From assembly GCA_029851415.1 (NCBI GenBank), contig CM056742.1, positions 97,446,976-97,510,975 of the forward strand: DNA of 64,000 nucleotides, read 5' to 3'. This DNA is from Eretmocerus hayati (Eukaryota; Arthropoda; Insecta; Hymenoptera; Aphelinidae). Below are positions 24,860 through 36,356 of this stretch, piece after piece; position 1 is the first letter of the stretch; the number at the start of each line of letters is the position of its first letter. The position numbers were made by a program, and so were the translations under genes. The notes under the pieces were generated by a model. That model saw nothing but the letters and a program-made list of their open reading frames with translations, was not told the origin of the DNA and made no database searches.

Positions 24860-25586
24860 AGCTTAGGCATTTTGGTTTTTCCTTGCAAATCGCAGCAAGG
24901 TGCCCTGGTTCGCCGCATTGGAAGCAGAGTTCAGGTTTCCGTTCCTCTGCCTTCTCTTATTTGCACCCCGAGGCCTTGTGGCCGTACTCTAAGCAGTTAT
25001 AGCACCGTGGGATGCCATACTTCTCGCGGATCCTGACTCTGCCCCATCCAACCTTTGGCTCCTTCCAGTCGAGGAGATGGTGGGCCAGTCTCGTTGCGAT
25101 CGAGACAACAGCGGTTTGGGTGCCACGGTAGCCACTGCGGATGGACTTGACTGCAACGGCACCCTCCTCGTTTTCTGGTAAGGCCTTCGCGAGGTTATCC
25201 CGCACCTTGATTATGTCGACATCGTAATCGACTCCGAGCACCTCGAGGGTCGTGCTGTTCGCTAGATAAAGGACAGCTCCTTCTTGCCCGACGACCGGTG
25301 CCAAGGCTGCCTTGACGGCGGCGACATCGGTGCCCTTCTTGAGTTCAAGGAGGACTTGGCCTCCTAGGGTCTTGCGGATGCCCGTGACCTTAGAGCCCAC
25401 TTCTTCATCGAGGTCATCCGTTTTTATCCTGCGCAGCATGTCTGCGTAGGTTAGCCCACCTTTTTTGGCCGTAACGAGGACGGCTTCGGGCTTCACCCTT
25501 CTCGGCTTCATGTTCGCTTTCTTTCCGGCGGCATCGTCCGATCTACCGCTCTTCTTTGCCCTTCTCGCTTGTTTCTTTGACACCAC
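24860..25586 (-). pseudogene. R1-like ORF1 C-terminal half with zinc knuckles
   Basis: The 209-residue frame ending at 24957 finishes with the first CCHC knuckle, CYNCLEYGHKASGC, then a stop. Further knuckle-like cysteines (KCLSCAAIGSKSDH) follow in other frames down to about 24860, so the stop is a mutation. The upstream region has the length and composition of the RNA-binding (RRM-like) part of R1/I-group ORF1 proteins. These bind the element's own RNA into a ribonucleoprotein in the cytoplasm. Confidence 0.75.
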
Positions 25587-26573
25587 TTCCTTCCAAGGCC
25601 CATTTTGCTCGGACCAATTGGGCGTTGATGTCGAGCGCGGTGTTCCGAGACCTCCCGGTGGAGGTCCGTATCGCGTCGCCTTCGAACCGCGTTGTTGCCC
25701 CGGTCGCGATTCCGGTTTCCCTGCCCCCCTTCCCTGGAAACCGCAAGGGGGGTTGGGGCATGGCGCCTCATCCCTGGGGTGTGACGACCCTCCGGCCCTA
25801 GTTACCGCCCGCCGGAGCGAGGAGACCGCACATCTCCATCCGGCACCACGGGAGTGGGTGAGTCTAGGGACTCAAATTGGGATCGCCCTCGGGCGATAAC
25901 AATGCGAGCCCGTAAGACTCATCCATCATCCCGAGGGACTCTTTCGGCTCTCAGGAAGCCTGAAAGAGTCCCAAAACGCCCCACCGAGGGGTGGGCATCG
26001 GCCTTGTGCTGGGGGCCGTGCCCGAAAGTCGGTAGCCGGAGCGGAGGACTGAGCCATCACCGAGCCTGGCTCGGTGTTGGTCATCCTCCAACCCGACGCG
26101 CTGGCAGGGCGTATCCCTGACCCGCGCCCATGGGAGCAACCGGGGTTGAGCCGAAAGGCAGGGACCCGGTATACAAAAGCCAATATTCCTCCTCTTCCCC
26201 CCTTCCCGGGAAGCCACTACCCGACGCAGCCGGTTTTTTGTGACCGGAGGCTGCACATTCCCCCTCGCTTTCAGGGTTTTTTCCGTTTCGAGGAGCGTTG
26301 TCTCGAAAGCAGCCCGCTTCTCCTTGTCTGTCGCGAGTAGGCCTTCGAGCGCGTGGCCTATCTTCTTGAGCTCTTCGATGTCACCCTCGGTCCCTTCTGG
26401 ATTGCTAGAAACGGACTCGGCTATTCCTATAACCAAGTTGAAGTGCTCGGAGAGGAGATATGTCTTCTCCTCCGTCTCTCCCCGGCACGTTTCCAGGTCT
26501 TCCCATTCCCCCACGAGATCGCCTGCCTCGTTTCCACTCCTCTGTCGTGCCGCATCTCTGGTTGAGGGGATGT

Positions 26574-26627
<54 letters not shown>

Positions 26628-26631
26628 GCAT
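25587..26631 (-). pseudogene. R1-like ORF1 N-terminal half
   Basis: The minus-strand frame at 25951-26631 is charged and heptad-rich (ETEEKTYLLSEHFNLVIG, LLATDKEKRAAFETTLLE), consistent with the coiled-coil N-terminus of an ORF1 protein. Its first ~20 residues are Arg-Glu repeats encoded by the adjacent microsatellite and are not part of the protein. Reading frame is lost between about 25950 and 25587, by one or more frameshifts. Confidence 0.6.
26575..26624. repeat. (CT)n microsatellite
   Basis: About 25 CT units, directly beside the 5' side of the R1-like fragment. Confidence 0.95.
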
Positions 26632-26640
26632 GGAGGCCAG

Positions 26641-27565
26641 AACTGCTTAGAGCGATTTCTTTGATGCTGCTCCTCAATAATTATTATGCATCTTGCGAGG
26701 CAAGATGCTCGGTAAGGTGTGCTGGAACAATGAGTGACTTAGCGCAGAAAACCAGCCGAGATCTTGCATATATCCTGAAAACCTCTGCATTAATTTCAAA
26801 CAGGTCTCAAATATTTTGCGAGATAATAATGCCATGGGCGTTTGAATCAATCTCAGAGAATCTCAACTTTCATTAAGAGAGTCCACCTGTTTTTATCAAC
26901 CTGCTTATGAAGGGCTCTGCGCGTATCAGACGAGTCCGTTTCTTACATTTCTGGAAAATTCAGCTTGATTTTTTTTGCAGTAAAAATTCAAGTTAGCCAC
27001 CCAAAGTAAATATCCCGTTTTACCATGAGATGAGTTTAATTTCACGTCATTCGTTATGTCGGGCGTGATGATTTCCGGTAAGCTATACTTTTTACAGCTC
27101 ATTTTGCAATAAAAAATGAACTCAAGCTTCTCTGATCCAGAAAATGTTTCGGCTCCTTTTCCGGATTGGAACGGTATGAGACCGCCATTTCTAAAAATAC
27201 GCTGCTGAAAGAGACTAGCGCGTTGATGTGAGAACTCAACCACCTTCCTATCAATTTTCAAAACAGTAAATCATCAAACTAGAATCAATTATTGTGGTGG
27301 AAATATGTCTAAATACTTTCTCAAATTTTTCTACGAGATTATAGCGATGTGAGCATTCAACTACATATCTATGGATACATTTTCCAGACATCTCATCATA
27401 TTATTCCTTGTGAGTGAATTGGAGAGGAGAGTTATGCAAAGACCATTTCCCTCTGTAGGATGCGAAATATTTGGATCGGGTCAATTAATCTCTCTGTAAA
27501 ATTGACCGAAGTACGCTAACGAGTGTAATCATTATGCCAATGAGTTTTGGGAATCTTATGGCAAG
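26641..27565. other. Gene-free stretch
   Basis: AT-rich with no recognisable gene. The open frame at 26926-27261 (minus) has no recognisable domain. Confidence 0.4.
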
Positions 27566-28525
27566 TAAGGTCAGTGTACCCAACTTGCCCCCATCAAGCT
27601 ATTTTCTTAATAACTTTGGCCCATCTCTATATTTTCCAACGTACCTTAGCTTATTTTGAAGCTTGTCTTAAGACCTTTGAGATGAGTTAAGGTATATTCA
27701 ATTCGAACCAACTGGAACCGAACTGTTTTAGTTCCCCCAAAAGGTGATTTTTGAGAGTTCACAAAAGTGTGTACCCAACTTGCCCTCATTGAGCCTTTTT
27801 CTTAATAACTTTGGTTTACTCCAACGATTTTCAACGTGCTTTAGTCCATCTCGAAGCTTGTTTAAAGACTTTCAAAATGCATTAAACTACGTCCAATTTG
27901 GATTAATTGGAGCCGAACTGTCTCAATTCTTCCGAAACAAATGATGGAAATTGGCGATGAGGTGTTTTTATCGCTGTGCACGCACATTTGGAGCTTTTCG
28001 GTGGTTTGAAACACTATTTCTGACCTATTTTAGCGTGATGAACACGTTCCGAGTGGTGAAAAAAGTCGTTCTGCACGCCCTTTCGAGATGAACATATGGA
28101 GGCATGTTAGGTACACTCCGATGTTGGCATCTTTGTTTACAAATCGTCTCCGTGTTTTGCACATAAAAAGGGCCCATATTCAAATTTTGCGGTTCTGAAG
28201 AATGGATTCTGAAGGTCTTGAAACAAGGAATCGAATGCGTTGAGGTGCGTTAAGATTGGTTGAACTCAACGAATTTGGCACCGATTTTACTGAACGCAAT
28301 TCCCTCGGTGCTTTCTTAGCTAAGCAATCACGAAAAATAGAAAAATCACTTTGGATTTTCTGGAGAACGCAAAAATGATTCGGGGTCGACGCAAACTACT
28401 TACTTTCTCATATTTCAACATAACAAACGTAAAAAAAATTGCCGGGAGGCCAAGGAGTGCCTATCCCCGAGATCGGCATATGGGGGCAAGTTGGGTACAG
28501 AGGCAAGTTGGGTACACTTACCTTA
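27566..28525. mobile_element. MITE family 'AGGTAAGTGTACCC', full copy
   Basis: The left end AGGTCAGTGTACCCAACTTG (27568) and the right end, the inverse of AGGTAAGTGTACCCAACTTG (ends 28523), are flanked by TA on both sides. Inside, the phrase GTGTACCCAACTTGCCC recurs near 27770. The element is 956 bp with no transposase. Related copies lie at 34545-35325 (same strand) and 32074-33165 (opposite strand). Confidence 0.8.
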
Positions 28526-29154
28526 TCTTTTGAGCTGGGACTCTGTTTCAAAGGACTTACGAAATTTCAAGAGGGAAAAATTCTCATACACGGTTTGTAC
28601 TTCCTCCGATTCGCCGTTTGTACTTCTTTTGGTTCGCTTTAAAAATGTAAGAGGATCCGATAAGAGTATCTTTTGAGGTACTGAATTGATTGGTTGATAC
28701 GCAATTTTTGCTTAGTCCGGTCCGCCCAAGATTTTGAACCTCCATAAAATATACGTAGATACAAGTTAGTGATTTGGAAAGGGGAGATCAAGCAGATACC
28801 AAATTCAAAAAGTTTGACCAAATATTTTGGCGAATTCGTTCTTTATTAGAGGTAAAAGGTCAAAAAACATGTTTCTGTCGATTATCTTTTGAACTGTTCA
28901 CTCTACAAGAAAAGAGTCCAGATAGAAGTTGTAGAGGATGAGAAGGCAAACAGATTGAGCCCAAGCAGGTTGAGCTAAGATGATCTGGAGGCCCGGAAAT
29001 CAAGGTCAAACTAATCGAGCGCAATGAGCAGGAAAGGAGAAGCACAGAGTGGAGCCACGCAGTTACGTGAAGTTGGCCTGCCACTTTGAGATAAATAAAC
29101 CAAAAAATCAAGCAAAAAATCCTGAGTCCAATGGTAAACTTTTAATTAACTCCA
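28526..29154. other. Gene-free stretch
   Basis: No gene or repeat partner was recognised. Confidence 0.4.
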
Positions 29155-29537
29155 CACTGAAAAGTTTTTGGTCTTGACGGATGAAATGTGCGAGCGCACG
29201 CATGTGAACTTCGGAGCGGACACGAGGATCTCTTGCTGAGCAAGGCTCAACTCGAGACTGAGGTGCCGGAGTCTCCAGTCTGAGAAGTGTGCACGCTCTC
29301 GCCGAGTGAGCCGCGCGCAAACGCGTGAGTAAACAACACAGTTTCATCGTGAATTCAGCCTCCTCATCTTCCTCTGAACGAACAAGCGAAGCACTACTTT
29401 GTGTTTCTGATTTGATCCCTTCACCTAATCATGCAATTGAAGAATGTCGTTGATAACCCAACCCTGATATTTTAATTTCAAACTCCCTTATGCGGATACA
29501 TAAAACATGTAAGAGTTATATACTAATCAAAGGTACG

Positions 29538-29606
29538 GTTGGCGTAGCTCAGTGGTGAAGCTTCCGTTTGATAATCCAAAGGTCCCGTGTTCGCGCCCGA
29601 TATAGG
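29538..29606 (+). other. tRNA-like sequence, left arm
   Basis: GGCGTAGCTCAGTGGTGAAGC is a near-ideal pol III A box and D arm. CCCGTGTTCGCGCCC gives a T-arm-like stem with an altered B box. The middle part CCGTTTGATAATCCAAAGG can pair but leaves a non-standard anticodon loop; GAT (Ile) is the closest reading. It is probably a tRNA-derived sequence or decayed tRNA, followed by a T-run that could stop pol III. Confidence 0.5.
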
Positions 29607-30205
29607 TGATTTTTTTTCTTTTATCTCGTTGATCCATCGTTATTCTTCTTCTTTCTCTTCAGATCCGCGAAAAAACATAATACGATCTGGTAATTTTTTC
29701 GATATCCAAAGCTGTGCAATAGTATAAACTATACCGTTTCGTTGTATTTTTTCACTTTCTTATAGTTTTGTAGACCCTATAGGAGATATTCTGTTCAATG
29801 CTATTTATGGACTATATATTTCTTCAATTTGGATTCAGGAACGACGCGTTCCGGACATCTAACTATGTCCTCAATAAGCTTCTATGAAACTTTGAAATTC
29901 TATTCCTAGATTAGATAATAAATCACCTGAAGAAGGACATACATAGTCACACGTCCGTAGCGCGTCAATTCTCAATTCAAATTGAAGAAATATATAGTCC
30001 ATAAATAGCATTAGATTCGAACAGAATATCTTTAATAGGGTCTCAAAAATTATAAGAAAGTGAAAAAAATGCAACAAAACGGTATAGTTCATACTATTGC
30101 ACAGCTCTGGATATCGAAAAAATTACCAAATCGTATTATGTTTTTTTTGCAGATCTGAAGAAAAAGAAGAAGAATAACGACGGATCAACGAGATAAAAAA
30201 AATTA

Positions 30206-30275
30206 CCTACATCGGGCGCGAACACGGGACCTTTGGATTATCAAACGGAAGCTTTACCACTGAGCTACGCCAACC
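30206..30275 (-). other. tRNA-like sequence, right arm
   Basis: Inverted copy of 29538-29606 with only a couple of changes over the tRNA-like core, although the rest of the arm is more diverged. That difference could mean selection, gene conversion or chance. Confidence 0.5.
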
Positions 30276-30784
30276 GTACCTTTGATTAGTATATAACTCG
30301 CACATGTTTTATGTATCCGCATAAGGGAGTTTGAAATTGAAATTTCAGGGTTGGATTATCAACAGCATTTTTCAACTGCATAATTAGGTAAAGGGATCAA
30401 GTCAGAAACAATTAAGTAGTGCATCGCTTGTTCGTTCAGAGAAAAATCAGCAGGCTGAATTCACGATGAAACTGTGTTATTTACTCACTCAAGCGCGCGG
30501 CTTGCTCAGCGAGAGCGAGCACCTTTCTCAGACTAAGGACGCCGCGTCCTCAGTTTGAGATTGTGCCGAGCCCAGTTCCGAGCTTGAGTTGTGCGCATGC
30601 GTGTGAGGACAGGTGTGCGCGTTCCTTTTGAGGAGTTATCATCCCCAAAAACTTTTCAGTGCAGTGATATAATTCTTTAATGAACAATTTGATCATTTGC
30701 AGGAGTTGTTACCTGGGGTTTTTTACAAACAAAAACTGAAAGCTCAATATTAATCAATCAATCCGGAATACCTCTCATTGAGCT

Positions 30785-31270
30785 CGCGAATGCTGGAATA
30801 AATCCCATGTGAAACATACGATTCCATGGTCATATATGATCACACGTAAGACTGCTACAAACATTTTCTTTTATTCCAGAAAGTTGTGATATATCGATCC
30901 AAATCTACCCCAACACCAATAAGTCACGATACTGATCATATACTACTGAAAAAATATCTTTTCAGGAGCCGATCTCAAGTTCCCAAGAACTGACTTTTTC
31001 GACAAAGAATGATATTTAATGTCTATTTTTTCTCTTCAGTGCTTTGGATGTTCATAATCTTAGAATGTCTCCGGGAAAGATTCTTCTGAGTCTTGTTCGA
31101 TCACCATCGCAAAGTATTAATGTTACACCAGCTGTAGTTAGTATATCACGTTTGTCCGAAATGAAAATGACAAACTTTCGAACAAATTTTATATACGATC
31201 ATATACGACCATGGAATCCACGGATTCCATGATCATACATGTTCATGAAATCTTATGCTCTACATGGGAT
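30785..31270. repeat. Inverted repeat pair, possible small transposon
   Basis: ACGATTCCATGGTCATATATGATC near 30821 has an inverted partner near 31192-31215, and CCCATGT near 30807 pairs with ACATGGG near 31262. The interior has no gene. Confidence 0.5.
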
Positions 31271-31315
31271 AACTCTCGCAAAAGAAGAATAGTATATTAG
31301 TTTTCCATCGCTTTT

Positions 31316-31584
31316 TCTAGTAGGATTCTTTTTTCTTAAGGTGGTTAGAGGGCAAAATCTGCCTCAAGATCCTTCGGATCCGTCCCCGGACACCGGACTG
31401 GTTCAGCTTACGCGGACTACGCATAGCCCACGCAGGCCATACCAGGCGGGACCGGCCGTGTAATTTCCCTCTCCCCTTGATGTCCGATATCTAAGGCATC
31501 GGGCAATCAAGAAGGAGATCCACCTGCATCTACCATCTCAGCCCGGAACCGCGTGAGCATTACTTCAGGATCTAGTAGGATTCT
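31316..31584 (-). mobile_element. 241-bp retroposed insertion (SINE or truncated LINE tail) with 14-bp target duplication
   Basis: TCTAGTAGGATTCT occurs at 31316-31329 and again at 31571-31584, exactly flanking a GC-rich 241-bp sequence in AT-rich DNA. The insert starts on the plus strand with TTTTTTCTTAAGG, so on the minus strand it ends in a short A tail. Those three signs together indicate retroposition by a LINE machinery. No tRNA or 7SL promoter was evident at its 5' end, so it may be the 3' end of a 5'-truncated LINE. Confidence 0.8.
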
Positions 31585-32073
31585 CTGTGAGCTTGCGAAT
31601 TCCAGGCATTTCGCCACATTGAATTCATCTCCGGGAATCAGCTCGATGATATACTGGATCACGGATTTGGGCTCATATTGAGATTTGAAAGTATATAGTT
31701 TGCTTCCGTTTAGAAATCTCAGCTCATTATTTCGTTATTCCCGGGCTTATAGAGCTTCCTGGGTTTTAATTTTCTCTCGTCATAGTTCGGGTTTCACGGA
31801 ATTTGGAATAGGTTTCCTGTACCCTAAGAGAATAATTCTCAGATAGACTTTGCACACACAAAATCTATGGTTCTGAAATTGACTGATGGATTCCATGGAT
31901 TCTTGAAATAGAAAAAAGGTTTCTCGCGATATGAGATTCTTCTTCAGGTGAAAAGTATATGATTTATCTTGTTTAGAACGACGAGAAAACGGTCAGGATC
32001 AAAAAAGCCACAAGAACAACAAAGAACCATGTTTAACAACAGTATTCGATTTCTTTTCTTGAAAAATGGATGG
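31585..32073. other. Gene-free stretch
   Basis: No gene or clear repeat recognised. Confidence 0.4.
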
Positions 32074-33165
32074 AGGTAAGTTTACGCAACCTGCCCTCAT
32101 ATGCCGATTTCAAGAATCGGCACTCCTTGACCCCCCCGCAATTTTTTCTCGTAATTTCTATGTTTGTTGAAATACGGTGAAATGAATCATTTCGACCTAC
32201 CCCGAATTTATTTCTGCGTTTCCCAGGAAATTTAAAGTGATTTTTGCATTTTTCGTGCTTACACATCAGCTAAGAAATCGCAGACGAAATTGTGTTCAGT
32301 AAAATCGGTGCCAAAAATGTTTGTTCGGACAATCTTAACGTATCTTAGCGCATTTGCTTGTTTCAAAACCATCAAAATCCGCTTCATAGAGTAGCAAGAC
32401 TCCAATTTGGATTAATTTCATGGTTGAAATACACGAAGATCGGTTGTGAAACACATGGAGCAGGCCAACATTCGAGTGTACCCAACATCCCTGCATATGG
32501 TTGTCTCGGACGGGCGTGTGGCTTATGACTTTTTATTTGACTTTTTCTACCACTCGGAATGTGTTTGTCATGTCGAATCGGAGATGATAGTGATTTGGAC
32601 CGATGAGAATCTTCAAATTCAATTGCACGGCGATAAAAATGGATAAATAGTACATTTCGATACAAGGGTGTAAAAGTCGACAAACTGTACGGAAAGTGCA
32701 CTTTTACGCACAGTGTATCGAAAAGTATTTCATGCACTTTATCGCCAATTCACTGACTTGAATGAAGGGGGCAATCTAATCCTTGTGGATATCTAAATTC
32801 CTTCGACTGACTTTAGGGTCAAATCCAGCCGGAGGAAACTAACATCCTATGGTAGAGGCTCGAAAATACGCTGCTTAAAGAAATTAGCAGAATAATTTTT
32901 CTGATTATTGTATGAAAGTTATTGTATAAAAATTGCATAATTACATTGATCACATAGTAATACCAAGAATTATTTCCAAAGACTACACTTTTTGGGAAAC
33001 TGAAGACAGCTCGGATCCAGCCCGTCAAAATTGAACTCACCTCGGCCCATTCTGAAGTCCTTTTGAAACAAGCGTCAAAATGAGCCTTGATGAATGTTGA
33101 GGTAGTCCAAAGTTATTGAGAAAACATAGTTCAATTGGAGCAAGTTGGGTGCACTTTCTTCATGT
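32074..33165 (-). mobile_element. MITE family 'AGGTAAGTGTACCC', reversed and diverged copy
   Basis: Read on the minus strand it follows the order of the copy at 27568-28523: CCGATTTTACTGAAC near 32300, and a GCAAGTTGGGTGCACTT end near 33150. The terminus at 32074 (AGGTAAGTTTACGCAACCTG) is diverged. An extra stretch around 32480-33100 does not match the full copy and may be inserted DNA. Confidence 0.6.
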
Positions 33166-33839
33166 TAGGTAGGGGTACACTTGTTTTCCAAGGTTCGATC
33201 TTCCATGATTCACCAATTTTGGATCTGACCTTCACGTGGTGCGAGTGTAAAAGAGGGAAAAAACTCTTGCAGAAAGGTTGAGAGATGCCCAGATAGGTGC
33301 CACGCAATCACAAGTGTTCACATTAGAGAACCTACATACTGAATAATTTTCCCGGACTGCCTTCAAAGTACCTATGATCGCGGGTCATTTTAATGATGCC
33401 CTTGTAATTTTTATAAGAAATATCTTGAGAATATTCAGAAATCAACCCTTTCGACGTAAAATTTTACGAAGAATTACAATGAAAAAGTCAGACCGTCCGA
33501 CCTGGGCCAAAGTATCTGCTCTGTGGTGGTTATCCTCTATGAGAATTCGAGTGCACTCAAAGTCTCGAAACGACTTGTTTTTCATTCGAAGCTCGATTTA
33601 AAACGTCGCAACCCGGCTTCGAGTGATTTGTTGCTTGACAACCGAGTGGAAATTTTATTCGAAGCGAGTTGTTTTTCACTCGATTGTCGAGTTACTGACA
33701 AATCTACATTATGGAATGAGTTGATAATTCATGAAATGTTGGACAATGTCACAACTAACCTGCTCAATGAGAGCAATAAGTATACTCCGAAAAAAGCACA
33801 TTCAATCAATTCTTTGATTTTTCTTTCACAATCAGTCGT

Positions 33840-33922
33840 CGCTGGGATTTGAACCCAATCTACCTGGAACCACTCCGCTCTCCGATCCTTAATACATCGA
33901 CCACTGAACCAAGTGAGCCATG
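33840..33922 (-). other. tRNA-like sequence with A and B boxes
   Basis: On the minus strand CACTTGGTTCAGTGGTCGAT resembles an A box and GGGTTCAAATCCC is a perfect T arm and B box. The middle does not fold into a standard anticodon arm. The surroundings (33540-34440) are rich in CGAG/CTCG words in both orientations. This may be a tRNA-derived SINE head or a decayed tRNA. Confidence 0.45.
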
Positions 33923-34544
33923 AAATACTGATAAATTAATGGAATAATAATGTGCCAACCAATCGTTAGTTTTCCGAAAAACTTGGTTCAATGTCGTTCT
34001 TAGTCGGGCTATTTTTTACTTTTTCTTGTAGTATAACTATGAACATAACTGAGTGCTCGTGCAATATGGTTAAAAAATCCAATCGAAATCTGCAAACATC
34101 GTCGTTACAATAAAGTAATTGCACATAAATAGTTACGCTGTTTACGTATTGAACATTCACGTTGTCGATAAACAACAATGGAAAATTGATGGCTGAATTA
34201 TATTTACATCGAAAATCATACCAAAATTCCGTTAAAAGACGAGGTAAAAGGCTTCAATAATATAATGATGTCGATTTTAGGTTCCGCCTCGGCTAATCTC
34301 ACTCGATCCTCGAGTCATTCCGATTACTCGATCAATACAGTAACCGAAAATCACTGGAGGACGAGTCTTAACTCAATTTTCACCCGAAAGCGATTGGTTC
34401 ACCCAATTACTCGATCTCGAATGATGATAACCATTCGACTTTCTTACATTTTTTTGAAAAATGAGTAGAACGATTCCTGCACAGACGATGGAAACATATT
34501 TTTCAAAGAGCCCGATGGATGAACAAAATATTCTGAAGAAAAAG

Positions 34545-35325
34545 TAAGGTAAGTGTACCCAACTTGACCCCATTAAGCTATCATTTCAACAACTCAGGTT
34601 TACCCTAATGAATTTCAACATTCTTCAGCTTATTTTGAAACTTGTTTTGAGACCTTCAAAATGAACTAAGATACATCTAAATTTGACTGACTGGAACCAA
34701 GGTGTCGCAATTTTGCGAAAAAGTGATGTTTTAGGGTTCACAAAAGGGTGTACCCAACTTGCCCTTATTAAGCCATTTTCTCAACAACTCTGGTCAACCT
34801 CAATGCAACGTATCTCAGCTCATTTTGAAGCTTGTTTTAAGACTTTTGAAATGATGTCAACTACGTCTAGCTAATTTCGATTAATTATAGCCGAGCTGTC
34901 TCAATTTTCCAAGGAAAAAACGATGTCAATCGGTGATGGAGTGCAAAAAACCATTCTTATCGCCGATCAAGCTCATTAGAAGCTATTATTCACCGGTTAC
35001 AAACACGATTTCCGACCGATTTTGACGCGATAAACACGTTCCGAGTAAAAAAAAATCATGTCTACACGCCCTCTAGAGATAAACGTGGGGACATGTTGGG
35101 TACACTCTGATGTTGGCATTCTTGTTTCACAAATCATCTCCGTGTTTTGAACATCAAGTAGCTGCAGATCGGAGATTTGCAATTTTAAGAAACGGAATGT
35201 GAAGATCTTGGAACAAGGGATGAAATGCGCTAATGTACGTTGAGATTAGTCGAACTAAAAAATCTGGCACTGGTGTCACTGAACGTAATTTCTTCGGTGA
35301 TTTCTTAGCTGTGCTATCATGAATC
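34545..35325 (+). mobile_element. MITE family 'AGGTAAGTGTACCC', right-truncated copy
   Basis: TA then AGGTAAGTGTACCCAACTTG starts at 34547 and the sequence follows the copy at 27568 for about 780 bp. It stops at the border of the dispersed repeat copy 2 (35326) without a right terminus. Confidence 0.75.
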
Positions 35326-36356
35326 CAAACGATATTCTCGTGGTCCCTGTGTTATACTTTGAAACTGTCTACCCAATGCTCCTCTCCAATATCACAGAAC
35401 CCTATCATTGCTTCCAGATGCATTTAGTCAGACGAGTTGCATCTCAAAGTACAAGGATGTTTATGCAGGTAGTTTTGAGTAATTGAATGATGTGACATGT
35501 TCTTTCGGAACCGCTGAAAGAGAATAAGCCAGAGAGTATTGATATCCAGTGTCCTACGGAATTCTTCATCTTCACAGTTGCGCTGGATTTTACAAAAGCT
35601 GCAAATGAGTTCTTACACTAACTACTCATAGAAGACACAGTTGCAGAACTATTATTTGGATAGGAATCCACGCTCAACATTTTACATTGATGACATAGCA
35701 ATCCACTGTGTATCTGGTGTTAATGAACTCCATAACTCTCATCAACAGAGATCTTGGAGGATTTCATTCATTTTTGGCAGCATTCCATTATAGGGAGAGT
35801 CCGACACTGACACTCGTGGTCAAAGATGGTCAATCACAACTACAGTGGAACAACGGCCTTACTATGGAATCAAGCTTTCACGAGTTTCATCACTATGAGT
35901 AATAGCTACATGAGAATTCTGTGCACTCAATGGAGTTAATCCAGATTCGTTGATTGAAATTGAAGATGAATTCTCATCTTCGTAATTGGATCTCTATCCA
36001 GTGACAGTTTTGTTGTTCTTAATTCTGAGTGAAATAGTATGTCCTGGGCGCAAATTCAAGTCATCAACTGCATCTGGAGAATCTGAGTCTACAAAACATC
36101 ACAAAATTCAATGGAAACTCGAAACCAGTCAAAACTACTGGGCACATTACACAGAATCGCAATATTGCTCAGTAATCGTGCAACGAGAGAGGTTATTCGT
36201 TGTGCCTTCGTTGATGGACCCGCAAACTGTGTTCTGCTCCGACCCCGACCCGAGTCGATCTCGTCTTGCGTCTGGATCACGAAAACTAAGAAACAAGGAC
36301 TCGTGTAACAATTCAAAATTGGAAAATAATATTTACGAATGATCATATTTGTAGAG
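35326..36356 (+). repeat. Dispersed repeat, copy 2, left part
   Basis: Matches the minus strand of 23270-23098 and then 21661-20775, with the foldback element absent. The rest of this copy lies beyond the Polinton at 48072-48250. Frames are short and broken; a fragment reading INRDLGGFHSFLAAF near 35730 looks protein-like, but I cannot assign it to a family. Confidence 0.8.

Larger units (their letters stand above)
24641..26640 (-). mobile_element. R1-like non-LTR retrotransposon fragment
   Basis: This block is clearly richer in GC than its surroundings. Read on the minus strand it holds, in order, a CT/GA microsatellite, an ORF1 (gag-like) in two frames ending in CCHC zinc knuckles, and the first ~35 codons of an ORF2 endonuclease. 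Everything after that is missing, so what remains is the 5' part, not the usual 5' truncation. This suggests a later deletion or recombination at 24641. Confidence 0.75.
29155..30661. mobile_element. 1.5-kb palindromic element with tRNA-like sequences in both arms
   Basis: Two arms of roughly 650-700 bp are inverted copies around a centre near 29905. The ends read CACTGAAAAGTTTTTGG and its inverse, resembling hAT-type termini, but no clean 8-bp duplication was found. Each arm carries one tRNA-like sequence (29538-29606 and 30206-30275). The arms differ by many substitutions (the outermost 29170-29330 / 30490-30645 part most), so the palindrome is not recent. No transposase is seen. Confidence 0.8.

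Noticed and set aside
25465..25899. 144-residue plus-strand ORF
   Set aside because: It is antisense to the R1-like ORF1, which has clear zinc-knuckle evidence; GC-rich antisense frames stay open by composition.
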